Shown here: in pieces, positions 33,905 through 41,965 of the stretch
Position numbering within the stretch: the first letter of the stretch is position 1
Layout of the letters: every line of letters starts with the position of its first letter
Source: Prauserella shujinwangii
Lineage (GTDB): Bacteria; Actinomycetota; Actinomycetes; Mycobacteriales; Pseudonocardiaceae
NCBI RefSeq assembly: GCF_003001955.1
Contig: NZ_PVNH01000001.1
Coordinates: 1-64,000 of the forward strand
Length of the DNA stretch: 64,000 nucleotides
Direction of reading: 5' to 3'
Program-made: the position numbers and the translations under genes
The notes under the pieces: model-generated
Told to the model about the DNA's origin: nothing
Seen by the model: the letters and a program-made list of their open reading frames with translations, nothing else
The model's database searches: none

Positions 33905-35222
33905 GCCACAGCGTCCTCGCGTGCAGGCCCAGCCCGAGGGCGATCGCGGAGTAGGGTTCGCGTTGTTCGATCTTCTCCTCGCCGAAGACGTCCGTTAGAT
34001 CCCGGCGGAAGGCCGGCAGGAGCGACGAACCGCCGGTGCAGGCGGCGAGGTCGATCTGGTCGGCCGTGAGGCCGGCTTGGGTGAGCGCGTCGAGGACGGC
34101 CTGCCGCACTCGCGAGAGTTCCCGGGAGATCCATTGCTCGAACTGCTTGCGGGTGACATTGACCCGGATGTCGACGCCGGGCCTGTCGAACCGGATCGTC
34201 GTGGCGGTTTCCACCGACAGCTCGCGCTTGGCGGTCTCGACGGCGTCATAGAGTTCGTTGATCCAGCCGTTGTCGATGATCGCGCGAAGCTTTTCGACGC
34301 CGTGGAAGCCGCCGTCGCGCTGGAGCTCGGACAGGATCGGGGCCAGGTCCGCGTCGCCCAGGGTGCGCAAAGCCTTGTCGCGGCGACTGAACCGGTTGCG
34401 GTACCTGTTCGGAAGTCCCTTCCGGCCGTCGTCGGCCAGGCCCAGTACGGGGAACAACGCGCGCCGGAACAGGATGCCGTCGAGGTCGGTACCGCCGACG
34501 GGTGCGCCTGCCAAGGCCTTCACCACACCGGTTGTCGCGGTCAGCTCGATGATGGACACGTCGAAGGTGCCGCCGCCGAAGTCGGCCGTGAGCACCATGC
34601 CCTCATCGGCCTCCAGCAATGTCGCCGCGGACGGTTCCTCCAGCAGTTCCACCTCGGCGAAGCCGGCGCGCCGGGCCGCCATCCGGATCCGCGCCTTCGC
34701 GAGGCGCTGCAGATCGGCGAACTTCTCGCCGTCGGCACCTTCGAACGCCACGGGGTGACCGACCATCACGCGCTCGACGTTCGCCCCGACCGCGGCGTCC
34801 GCCCTGCGCTTGAGCGCCCGGAAGATCGTGGAGACCAGGTCGGGGTAGTCGAAGTCGCGCGCCCACGAGTGCGTGTGGTCGCGGTCGGCTGCGGCGAGCT
34901 CGCGCTTCATCTCGCTGACAAGCCTGGAGTCGAAGCACCCGGCACCTCGCGTATACGCCTGGCACTTGGTGACCGGGCCATTCTTGGTGCGGTGGACGAG
35001 CGAGCAGGATCCGCACCGGGTCTGGTTCCGGGCGGTGAGGACGTACTGGCGCACGGCCTCCGTGCCTGCCGAACGAAGCGGCTGCCGGTGCAGGTACACC
35101 AGTGACGGAAGCAGCTCGCTGTCGCCGTCCACAGCGAGGAGATCGACCGCGTCGTCCCGTGCCACGGACAGCAGCGTGTTGGTGGTGCCGAAGTCGATGC
35201 CGTAGGCGATGGGTTTGCTCAT
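33897..35222 (-). CDS. Hsp70-family ATPase (nucleotide-binding domain only) with Cys4 insertion
   Basis: Protein of 441 residues. The actin-fold ATPase is complete: phosphate-1 loop DFGTTNT at 10-16, ADFGGGTFDVSI near 225, and adenosine motif TGGSSLLPAF near 400. There is no substrate-binding domain or lid, unlike DnaK at about 640 residues. Cys70, Cys73, Cys87 and Cys96 form a CxxC-x13-C-x8-C cluster in the early subdomain IB region, probably a zinc site and not a DnaK feature. Its start overlaps the SNF2 stop (ATGA), so the two are made together. It likely acts as a nucleotide-driven switch for the helicase; that is inference. Confidence 0.85.
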   Translation of the reverse strand: MSKPIAYGIDFGTTNTLLSVARDDAVDLLAVDGDSELLPSLVYLHRQPLRSAGTEAVRQYVLTARNQTRCGSCSLVHRTKNGPVTKCQAYTRGAGCFDSRLVSEMKRELAAADRDHTHSWARDFDYPDLVSTIFRALKRRADAAVGANVERVMVGHPVAFEGADGEKFADLQRLAKARIRMAARRAGFAEVELLEEPSAATLLEADEGMVLTADFGGGTFDVSIIELTATTGVVKALAGAPVGGTDLDGILFRRALFPVLGLADDGRKGLPNRYRNRFSRRDKALRTLGDADLAPILSELQRDGGFHGVEKLRAIIDNGWINELYDAVETAKRELSVETATTIRFDRPGVDIRVNVTRKQFEQWISRELSRVRQAVLDALTQAGLTADQIDLAACTGGSSLLPAFRRDLTDVFGEEKIEQREPYSAIALGLGLHARTLWHG

Positions 35223-38200
35223 GACGGCACCACCAGGCTCGCCGCGAGAAGCTTGAAATCCGATGACGACTCCTGCGTTTCGATCTCACGCATTCGCGTC
35301 TCGTGGACGGCCTCACGCTCCGCGATGCGCTCCTTGGTGCGCTCGATCTGTCCCCGAACGGCGGGAATGATGCGCCGCTGCTGCGCACTTCCGCGTCGTT
35401 GCAGGTCACTGACGCGCTCGCGGAACTCCGTGATCCGGAGACTCATCCGCTGCACCGCGTCGTCGTGCACACGCTTCTCCCGCTCGAGCCGCTGGGCGCG
35501 CACCGCGGCATCCCGCTCCGCCATGTCGGCCCGCCAGCCGGCGAACTCACCCCTGATCGTCTCCCGGGAGGCGTCGAGGGCGGCGGACACCCACGTCGGG
35601 ATCTCGGCGTCGATGACCACGGCCCCGACCGGGGGTGGGCTCTTGACCGGCGCGGACGAGACCCGCAGGTCCGCGGTGACCACGTGCCGGATCAGCACTC
35701 CCTGGTTGATCGGGCGGGTGGTGACCAGTTCGTAGGTCAGCTCCAGCTGCGGTTCGGTCACGTCGTCGCGGCGTTGGACCGATGCGGTGACGGGGTGGTC
35801 GTTGATCGGCAGCTCGACCAGTGCGTCGATCAATCGGTGCCCGAAGGCGAAGAAGGGGCGATGCTCGAGGCGGAGGGCGTCCTTCGGATCGAACACCCCG
35901 ACGGAGACGCGGTCGGCGGCACGGATCTTCGCCGCGAGACCTGGGGACACGGTGATCGCCACCTCACCCTCGTCGGTGCGGGTCAGCGCGCCGCCGTAGT
36001 GGTCGAGGATGTCGGCGGCGAGCTGTTCGAGGTCCTGGGCCCGCGCGTAAGGGTCCGCGTCGGCGAGCAGCCGTTTGGCCTCGTCGTGGCGCAGACTTGC
36101 CTCGTCCAGCACGAAATCCGCGAGTGCGCTCTCCTTTTCCTGTGCCTCGGCCAGGCGCTGGGAGAGGTCCTTCGCGCCGTAGTCCTTCAGCTCGGCGCTC
36201 AGGTCGTGGGCGGTCATCACAATCTGCTCGATGTCCCGCTCGACCCGCCCGAGAATCGGGTCCAGGGAACCCACCGACGTCTCGAACAACCCGATGCGTT
36301 CCTCGAGAAGTTCGAGGACGCGGTCCTCGACCGTGCCTTCCGACGCCAGGTTGTAGATGAGAACATCTCGCCGCTGACCGATCCGGTCCAATCGCCCGAT
36401 GCGCTGCTCCACCCTCATCGGGTTCCACGGGAGGTCGTAGTTCACGAGAATGTGGGCGAACTGGAAGTTGCGCCCCTCGCCGCCGGACTCGGTCGAGATG
36501 AGCACCTGTGCGCCGTGCCGGAAGGCGTCGACGGCTCGCTCCTTCTCGTCCAGCGCCATGCGCCCGTTGAAGATCTCCGCCGGGAAGCCGTTGGCCTGGA
36601 GGGCCTGCTGGAGAAAGCGCTGGGTCTCGATGAACTGCGTGAACACGAGCACTTTCGCGCCCGGTTCACGCTCGGCTGTCTTGGCCAGCAGTGAGAGCAA
36701 CCCGCGTGCCTTAGAATCCCGCAGCTGGCCGAGCAGGGCGACCAGTTCGGTGAGCTGCGCGATCTCGTGATCCAGCGACTCGGGATCCACCACGCCGCCG
36801 AGCTCGTCGACGGCATCGGACAGCGTGTCGGTGTCCCGCAGGTCCTGTTCGCGACTGCTGCTCCACGTCGGCGGCGTCGCGCGCCTCTCTCGAAGGTCTT
36901 CGAGCATGGTCAGGCGTCGTTGCAGGCTGCCACGGATGGCGTGCGAGCTGCTGGCCAGCATCTTGTGGTAGGTGACCATGAGGAAACCGAGCGGCTGGTT
37001 CTTCACCCGCAAGGCGAGGCGGTAGCCGTCCCTCAGGTAGCCCGAGACGCGTTCCTGCACGTCCTGCTCGGCCGGGCTCAGCGTGACCGGTAAACGGTAC
37101 GCGATTCGTCTGGTGAACCCACCGATGTTGACCTTGCGGTTGCGGATCAGCACCTGGGTGAGCGGGTGGGCCTCGATGAGTTCCCGGCGAAGCCGGTCCC
37201 GTCGCTCGGGGTCCTCCAGCTCGGCGAGATCGGGGGAGACGTCGATCAGCGAGCGCAGTGTCCTGGCCGCCTCCGACCGGCGGAAGGCGGCCTTGTCCTG
37301 CGGGTTCAAGGCACCCCACCCCTGGACGCAGCGCATCACCTCGTTCAGTGCCGGCAGCAGATGGCCCTTCGTGCGGTACCGCTCGTAGGAGGGATACAGA
37401 CCGGGCTCGACCAGTTCGATGGACGACCACAGTTCGAACGGCGAGAGCTGCATCGGCGTCGCCGTCAACAGCAGCATCCCATGGCTCGACTCCTTGAGCT
37501 GCTCGGCGAGCTCGTACAGTTTCGTCGACTCGGTCTTCCCGCCCCGCAGATTCCGCCGGACCCGATGGGCCTCGTCGAAGATGACCAGATCCCATGGCAC
37601 TTCGGTGATCTGCTCCGCTCGAGGATCCCGGATCGCGAAGCTGTGGGAGCAGATGACGTTCGGCTGTGCCTGGAACGGATTCTTGCCGCCGCGGCCGAAA
37701 TGTTTGGCGGCGGCACCATCGATGATCTCGAAACGCTCGTTGAACTTCGACTCGAGCTCTCGCTGCCACTGCAGCTGCAGTGATGCCGGAACGCACACCA
37801 GGACACGATCGACGAGACCCCGGGCGCGCAGCTCCTTCAGGATGAGCCCGGCCTCGATCGTCTTTCCGAGGCCGACCTCGTCGGCCAGGATCATCCGCGG
37901 CGCGAGCTTCGAGGTCACCCGGTGGGCGACGAAAACCTGGTGGAGTTCCGGCTCGATGCGCGCGCTGGACAGCGCGGAGATCGGATCGTACTTGTAGGCG
38001 TGCTTGAGGAACAGCGCGTGCAGGCGCAGCCGGAACCGTTCGGGCGATCCCACGTCGGACTGCCGTAGACGCTCGGCAGGGTCCGGTTCGAGCGGCAGCA
38101 GTTCACTGCGATGGATTGTCGACACACCCTCGGGAAAGGCCGCCTCGACGAGGCCACCGCGATGGGTGCCGACGACAACGCCGGCGGATTCGCTTCCGCG

Positions 38201-38227
38201 CCGCCGGACTCGCGTCCCCACGTCCAC
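35219..38227 (-). CDS. SNF2/RapA-like helicase paired with the Hsp70-like ATPase
   Basis: Protein of 1002 residues. A small beta-rich head (VGTRVRRRGSESAGVVVG) precedes the SNF2 core: DEVGLGKTIEAGL, VIFDEAHRV, LLTATPMQ, then the second lobe with STESGGEGRNFQF and RVEQRIGRLDRIGQ. The C-terminal 300 residues include a long helical, probably coiled-coil stretch of Arg/Glu-rich repeats. GTG start at 38227 has GGGAGGA just upstream. It is first in the minus-strand operon and belongs to a different subfamily from the 20739 helicase. It should translocate on double-stranded DNA, but no nuclease domain is visible. Confidence 0.87.
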   Translation of the reverse strand: MDVGTRVRRRGSESAGVVVGTHRGGLVEAAFPEGVSTIHRSELLPLEPDPAERLRQSDVGSPERFRLRLHALFLKHAYKYDPISALSSARIEPELHQVFVAHRVTSKLAPRMILADEVGLGKTIEAGLILKELRARGLVDRVLVCVPASLQLQWQRELESKFNERFEIIDGAAAKHFGRGGKNPFQAQPNVICSHSFAIRDPRAEQITEVPWDLVIFDEAHRVRRNLRGGKTESTKLYELAEQLKESSHGMLLLTATPMQLSPFELWSSIELVEPGLYPSYERYRTKGHLLPALNEVMRCVQGWGALNPQDKAAFRRSEAARTLRSLIDVSPDLAELEDPERRDRLRRELIEAHPLTQVLIRNRKVNIGGFTRRIAYRLPVTLSPAEQDVQERVSGYLRDGYRLALRVKNQPLGFLMVTYHKMLASSSHAIRGSLQRRLTMLEDLRERRATPPTWSSSREQDLRDTDTLSDAVDELGGVVDPESLDHEIAQLTELVALLGQLRDSKARGLLSLLAKTAEREPGAKVLVFTQFIETQRFLQQALQANGFPAEIFNGRMALDEKERAVDAFRHGAQVLISTESGGEGRNFQFAHILVNYDLPWNPMRVEQRIGRLDRIGQRRDVLIYNLASEGTVEDRVLELLEERIGLFETSVGSLDPILGRVERDIEQIVMTAHDLSAELKDYGAKDLSQRLAEAQEKESALADFVLDEASLRHDEAKRLLADADPYARAQDLEQLAADILDHYGGALTRTDEGEVAITVSPGLAAKIRAADRVSVGVFDPKDALRLEHRPFFAFGHRLIDALVELPINDHPVTASVQRRDDVTEPQLELTYELVTTRPINQGVLIRHVVTADLRVSSAPVKSPPPVGAVVIDAEIPTWVSAALDASRETIRGEFAGWRADMAERDAAVRAQRLEREKRVHDDAVQRMSLRITEFRERVSDLQRRGSAQQRRIIPAVRGQIERTKERIAEREAVHETRMREIETQESSSDFKLLAASLVVPS

Positions 38228-38771
38228 TGCCGGTCCTCCCGTCGTTGCCAGGTGCCGCTCGGGTCGTCAGTGCCTTCGCTTCCCTCGCGGAATGGCAGGC
38301 CGAAGACCAAGCATTCAGCAGTGAGGTCGGAAAAGGTCATCGCGGGGTTACCTCTCGTATCCGGTTTGTGACACGTCTTTGACCTCTCCGGTGATCCATT
38401 GATGTGTCACAGCTTCGCCTCGTGACCCGCTGACATCGCGTGGACGGCGGTTTCGCCGATGCCAGCCCGCCTTTCGGTGTTGCCGTATTCGGCCACCGTG
38501 GTGGCGACGAATTCCCGCTCGTGCCCAGGTGGTTACCTTGCCGACTGGTAAGCATTCCACCCGCCGGCGATGACGGCCTGACGCTGACCTGCTGGAGACT
38601 TCGGACCCGCCCGAGCGTCGCGGCCACGGCGGGTCGGTAGTGCCCGCCGCCCGTGGGAAACGCGGAACTCCACCGTGCGCGTGGCGACGCTCCGCGTCCG
38701 ATTCGCCTCGACCTGTAACACAGGCGGCCGCCTCGTCCGACCCTGAAACGGACAGGAAAGGCGGGTTTGGA
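38228..38771. other. Divergent intergenic region, no gene recognised
   Basis: This 544-nt region lies between the SNF2 operon (leftward) and the SMC-like gene (rightward) and must hold both promoters. A short inverted repeat TTACC-N9-GGTAA stands at 38533-38551. A leftward frame from 38340 gives 38 plausible residues and then runs antisense-register into the helicase gene, and is not convincing. The 17-bp operator of the other modules is not found here. Confidence 0.4.
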
Positions 38772-41249
38772 ATGGACAGCACGCACAACGACGCGGACGG
38801 GGCGCTGATCAGGGAAGAAGTCGAGGCGATGGTCGCGGCCGAAGGTGACCTTTCGGACGATGCCAAGCTCATCGTTCTCGCTGCCCTCGACAGTGACGAG
38901 GCCCTGGCGAGCGTGCTGGAAGGCGCGCTGCCCGGCTCCGGCGGCTCCCCACCGGCCACACCGGAACCTTCCGGGGCGGCACCCTCCCCCTCCGGCGCCT
39001 TCGTGAAGTCGATCCGGGTCCGCGGCTTTCGCGGGATCGGGCCGGCCGCGACACTGGACCTGCGGCCCGTCCCGGGCCTCACGATCGTGTCCGGGCGGAA
39101 CGGGTCGGGCAAATCCAGCTTCTCCGAGGCGCTCGAGCTGGCCCTGACCGGCAACACCTACCGGTGGAACAGACAGAACAGCAAGCAGGCCGCCGTGTGG
39201 GCGCAGCACTGGCGCAACCTCCACCAAAGCCACCCCTGCGAGCTGCGCATCGAGGTCACCGAGGAGGGGCAGGGCGTCACCACTGTGGGCGTGGACTGGC
39301 CCCAGGACGGGGAGCTTACCGATCGCACCACCTGGGTGCAGCGCCCCGGCAGGCAGCGCGAGACGGGCGTGACCACCCTCGGCTGGGACCGTACCCTGGA
39401 GCTGTACCAGCCGATCCTGTCCTACGACGAACTCGGCGGCCTGCTCGAAGCCGGTCCCAGCAAGCTGTTCGACAAGCTGGACGCGTTGCTCGGCATGGAG
39501 CAGGCCACCGACGCCGAGCAGCGGTTGGCCACCGCCACGAAGGATCTTCAGGCTGACGACACCAACGCCAAGGCGGAGGCCAGAGAACTGAAGAAGGTTC
39601 TGGCCGTGCTGGACGACGGCCGCGCGCAAGCGGCGCTGGGGCACCTTCGCAAGCACCGGCCCGACCTCGACGCGGTAGAGGCCATCGCCACCGGAACGAC
39701 CCGGCAGACCGCTAGCGACCTCGGTGCCCTCCGCGCGCTGGCCCAGCTGCGGCTCCCCGCCGAAGATCACGTCGCCGAGGTCGCGCGGAGTCTGCGCGAG
39801 GCAGCCGAGGCCGTGGCGCGGGAGCAGCGGTCCGCGAGCGAGGACGCGGACCGGCGGGCGACCCTCCTGCGCGAAGCGCTGGAGTTCCACGAGCATCGGG
39901 GCGACGGGCCGTGCCCCGTGTGCGGGCAGGGTGCGCTCGACGGCGCCTGGCGGCAGCGGGTGGAGCACGAGCTGTCATCGGAACGCGAACGGATCGAGCG
40001 GCGCCGCGCCGCGCATCGCCTACTGGAACAGGTCCGGCAGCAGACTCACGAGCTGCTCCGGGCGGTGCACCGGCCGCCCGATCCCGGCCGGTTCGAGCTG
40101 GTGAGTTACGCCGAGGCGGTCGCGGCGTGGCAACGCTGGACGCAGGCGCCGGAACCGGCCGCAGCGCTCGCCGACCATCTCGACACCGCCTACCGGGACG
40201 TGCAGGCCGCGTTCGAGCTTCTCCGCGCCGAGGCGGGGGAACTGCTCGAGCGGCGTGAGGGTCTGTGGGTACCGCATGCGTCCAGGCTGGCCGCATGGGT
40301 GGGCCTGGCCAGGAAAGCCAGGGAGAAGGAGGCGACGGTCCGCCTCGTCAACGCCGCCCGCGAGTTCATGAAGACGGCGGTCGAGCAGTTGCGCACGCGA
40401 CGGCTCGGCGGGCTGAAGGAAGCCGCGCGGGAGATCTGGGCGGCGCTGAAGCAGGAGAGCAACGTCAACCTCGGTGCGATCGAACTGAAGGGCTCCGCCA
40501 ACCGCCGCCGCGTCGAGCTCTACGCGGACGTCGACGGTGCCGAAGCCCAAGCGCTGGGCGTGATGAGCCAGGGCGAGTTGCATTCCCTGGCGCTGGCGCT
40601 TTTCCTGCCCCGTGCCACGATGCCCGGCAGCCCGTTCCGGTTCGTGGTGCTGGACGACCCGATCCAGGCCATGGACCCGGCGAAGGTCGACAGCTTCGTC
40701 CGGATCCTCGCCCGGCTCGCGCGGGAACGCCAGGTCGTCGTGTTCTCCCACGACGACCGCCTGCCCCAGGCTGTTCGCCAGCTGGGCGTCGAGGCATGGA
40801 TCCTCCAGGTGTTCCGCGACGGCGAATCCTCGGTCACCGTTTCGCCGTGTCTCGACCCCGCCGAGCGGTTCCTGCAGGACGCGTTCGCGATCTGCAAGGA
40901 CGAGGTCCCCGCCGACGTCCGCTCCCGGGTGCTTCCGGGCCTCTGCCGGGCGGCGGTCGAGGCCGCGGCACGTGACATCTACATGACGCGCCGCCTCTCC
41001 AGGGGCGATGCGCGAGCGGACGTCGAGGAGTCGTGGCAGGCGACGTCTCGCACCCGGCAGCGGATCGCGCTCGCGATCCACGACGACCCGCAGGCCGACC
41101 TCAGCCGGTGGCGCGACGCGACACTGCGGCGAAAGGCCGCCTACTCGTTGGTGACCCGTGGTCTCCACGGGACGCTCACCACCCAGCCCGTGGACGCCGT
41201 CCGGTCTGTCGAGCGGATGGTAAAAGACCTGCGGGGCGGTGCACGGTGA
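38772..41249 (+). CDS. Rad50/SMC-like AAA ATPase
   Basis: Protein of 825 residues. After a Ser/Pro-rich head, the ABC-type ATPase half opens with SIRVRGFRGIG and Walker A GRNGSGKSSF near residue 107. The middle is coiled-coil-like with a zinc-hook-type CPVCGQG near 382. The signature region (VMSQGELHSLALALFLP) and Walker B (FRFVVLDDPIQAMDP, near 625) follow, then FSHDD. The last 150 residues (AAVEAAARDIYMTRRLSRG) form a helical tail. Start ATG 38772 is used because the family's N-terminus lies after it and an AGGAAAGG precedes it. Such ATPases sense DNA ends or structure. The next gene is coupled by a GTGA overlap. Confidence 0.85.
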   Translation: MDSTHNDADGALIREEVEAMVAAEGDLSDDAKLIVLAALDSDEALASVLEGALPGSGGSPPATPEPSGAAPSPSGAFVKSIRVRGFRGIGPAATLDLRPVPGLTIVSGRNGSGKSSFSEALELALTGNTYRWNRQNSKQAAVWAQHWRNLHQSHPCELRIEVTEEGQGVTTVGVDWPQDGELTDRTTWVQRPGRQRETGVTTLGWDRTLELYQPILSYDELGGLLEAGPSKLFDKLDALLGMEQATDAEQRLATATKDLQADDTNAKAEARELKKVLAVLDDGRAQAALGHLRKHRPDLDAVEAIATGTTRQTASDLGALRALAQLRLPAEDHVAEVARSLREAAEAVAREQRSASEDADRRATLLREALEFHEHRGDGPCPVCGQGALDGAWRQRVEHELSSERERIERRRAAHRLLEQVRQQTHELLRAVHRPPDPGRFELVSYAEAVAAWQRWTQAPEPAAALADHLDTAYRDVQAAFELLRAEAGELLERREGLWVPHASRLAAWVGLARKAREKEATVRLVNAAREFMKTAVEQLRTRRLGGLKEAAREIWAALKQESNVNLGAIELKGSANRRRVELYADVDGAEAQALGVMSQGELHSLALALFLPRATMPGSPFRFVVLDDPIQAMDPAKVDSFVRILARLARERQVVVFSHDDRLPQAVRQLGVEAWILQVFRDGESSVTVSPCLDPAERFLQDAFAICKDEVPADVRSRVLPGLCRAAVEAAARDIYMTRRLSRGDARADVEESWQATSRTRQRIALAIHDDPQADLSRWRDATLRRKAAYSLVTRGLHGTLTTQPVDAVRSVERMVKDLRGGAR

Positions 41250-41638
41250 CGTCCGGCGGCACGACGGCACCCGCTGAACTGGTCGACCATGCTCGGGCCG
41301 TCCTCGCGGGCAGGCGCGGCATCCCCGCGGCACAGAGGACACGGGCGGCGGCGATCCTCGCGCGGCAGGCGCTCGAAGACACGACCAGGCGACTCTGCAC
41401 GGCGGCTGGCGCCGACCTTCCCGGGGCCAACGAGCGATCACGCCTGATCGTCCTGCGGTGGTTCGTGGGTGAGGGCGCCGCCGATCTCGCGGGCGCCGCG
41501 TGGTGGGGACTGAGCCGGCTCTGTCACCACCACGCCTACGAGCTGACACCGACCGCCGGCGAGGTCGCGCACCTGGTCGACCAGGTGGCATCGCTGATCG
41601 ACGCGTTGCCGGGCGCGAGCGGCGCCGGCACCGGGTAA
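41246..41638 (+). CDS. Small helical protein, HEPN-like, coupled to the SMC-like ATPase
   Basis: Protein of 130 residues beginning at GTG 41246 within the ATPase stop. It is all-helical by composition, with LARQALEDTTRRLC in an early helix and a later SRLCHHHAYEL holding Arg91-x4-His96, the R-x4-6-H arrangement of HEPN RNases. A HEPN effector activated by an SMC-like sensor would be a compact abortive-infection pair. The match is a short motif only, so a non-catalytic partner protein is also possible. Confidence 0.55.
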   Translation: MTSGGTTAPAELVDHARAVLAGRRGIPAAQRTRAAAILARQALEDTTRRLCTAAGADLPGANERSRLIVLRWFVGEGAADLAGAAWWGLSRLCHHHAYELTPTAGEVAHLVDQVASLIDALPGASGAGTG

Positions 41639-41654
41639 CGCCTGCGCCGAGGTG

Positions 41655-41850
41655 GTATGACCACTGCAGCGAAGGAGGGGCGGCCCGAACCGCTTGCCGA
41701 ACACGCCGATCTCCGCGTGTCCGCGGTCCCGTCGTGGGTGCTGGCCAGATCGATCACCTCGTGGATCGTGAGTGTGCCGATGACCTTCCGAGAACAGGTC
41801 CCGCTCAACACCGGCGCGAGCAACGGGGAGGTGTTCGGCCGTTCGTCGTT
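41655..41850 (-). pseudogene. Decayed LURP-one-type gene fragment
   Basis: Read leftward in two alternating frames, this stretch gives DLFSEGHRH, then VIDLASTHD, then EIGVFGKRFGPPLLRCSG. These line up in order with YTDQGKHS, VIDLASAYD and SLGYFGKRFGKSLLRSTW of the intact LURP-one protein at 53762-54361. At least two frame changes separate the blocks, so it is a relic. It lies at the right edge of the defence island, where the rest of the 327-nt gap up to 41965 shows no other gene. Confidence 0.45.
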
Positions 41851-41965
41851 GACGACCTGGGTTGATCTGGCCGGAGCGTGCCCCGAACGCACCCTTGCCG
41901 TGCCGGGCCGGGCCGATGAGAATGATCGCCTCGACGACCAGGGCGAGGACGACGACGGAGGCCGT

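Noticed and set aside
37915-38340. Leftward frame from 38340 overlapping the SNF2 start
   Set aside because: The first 38 residues look plausible but the remainder runs out of register through the helicase gene and has no family signal.
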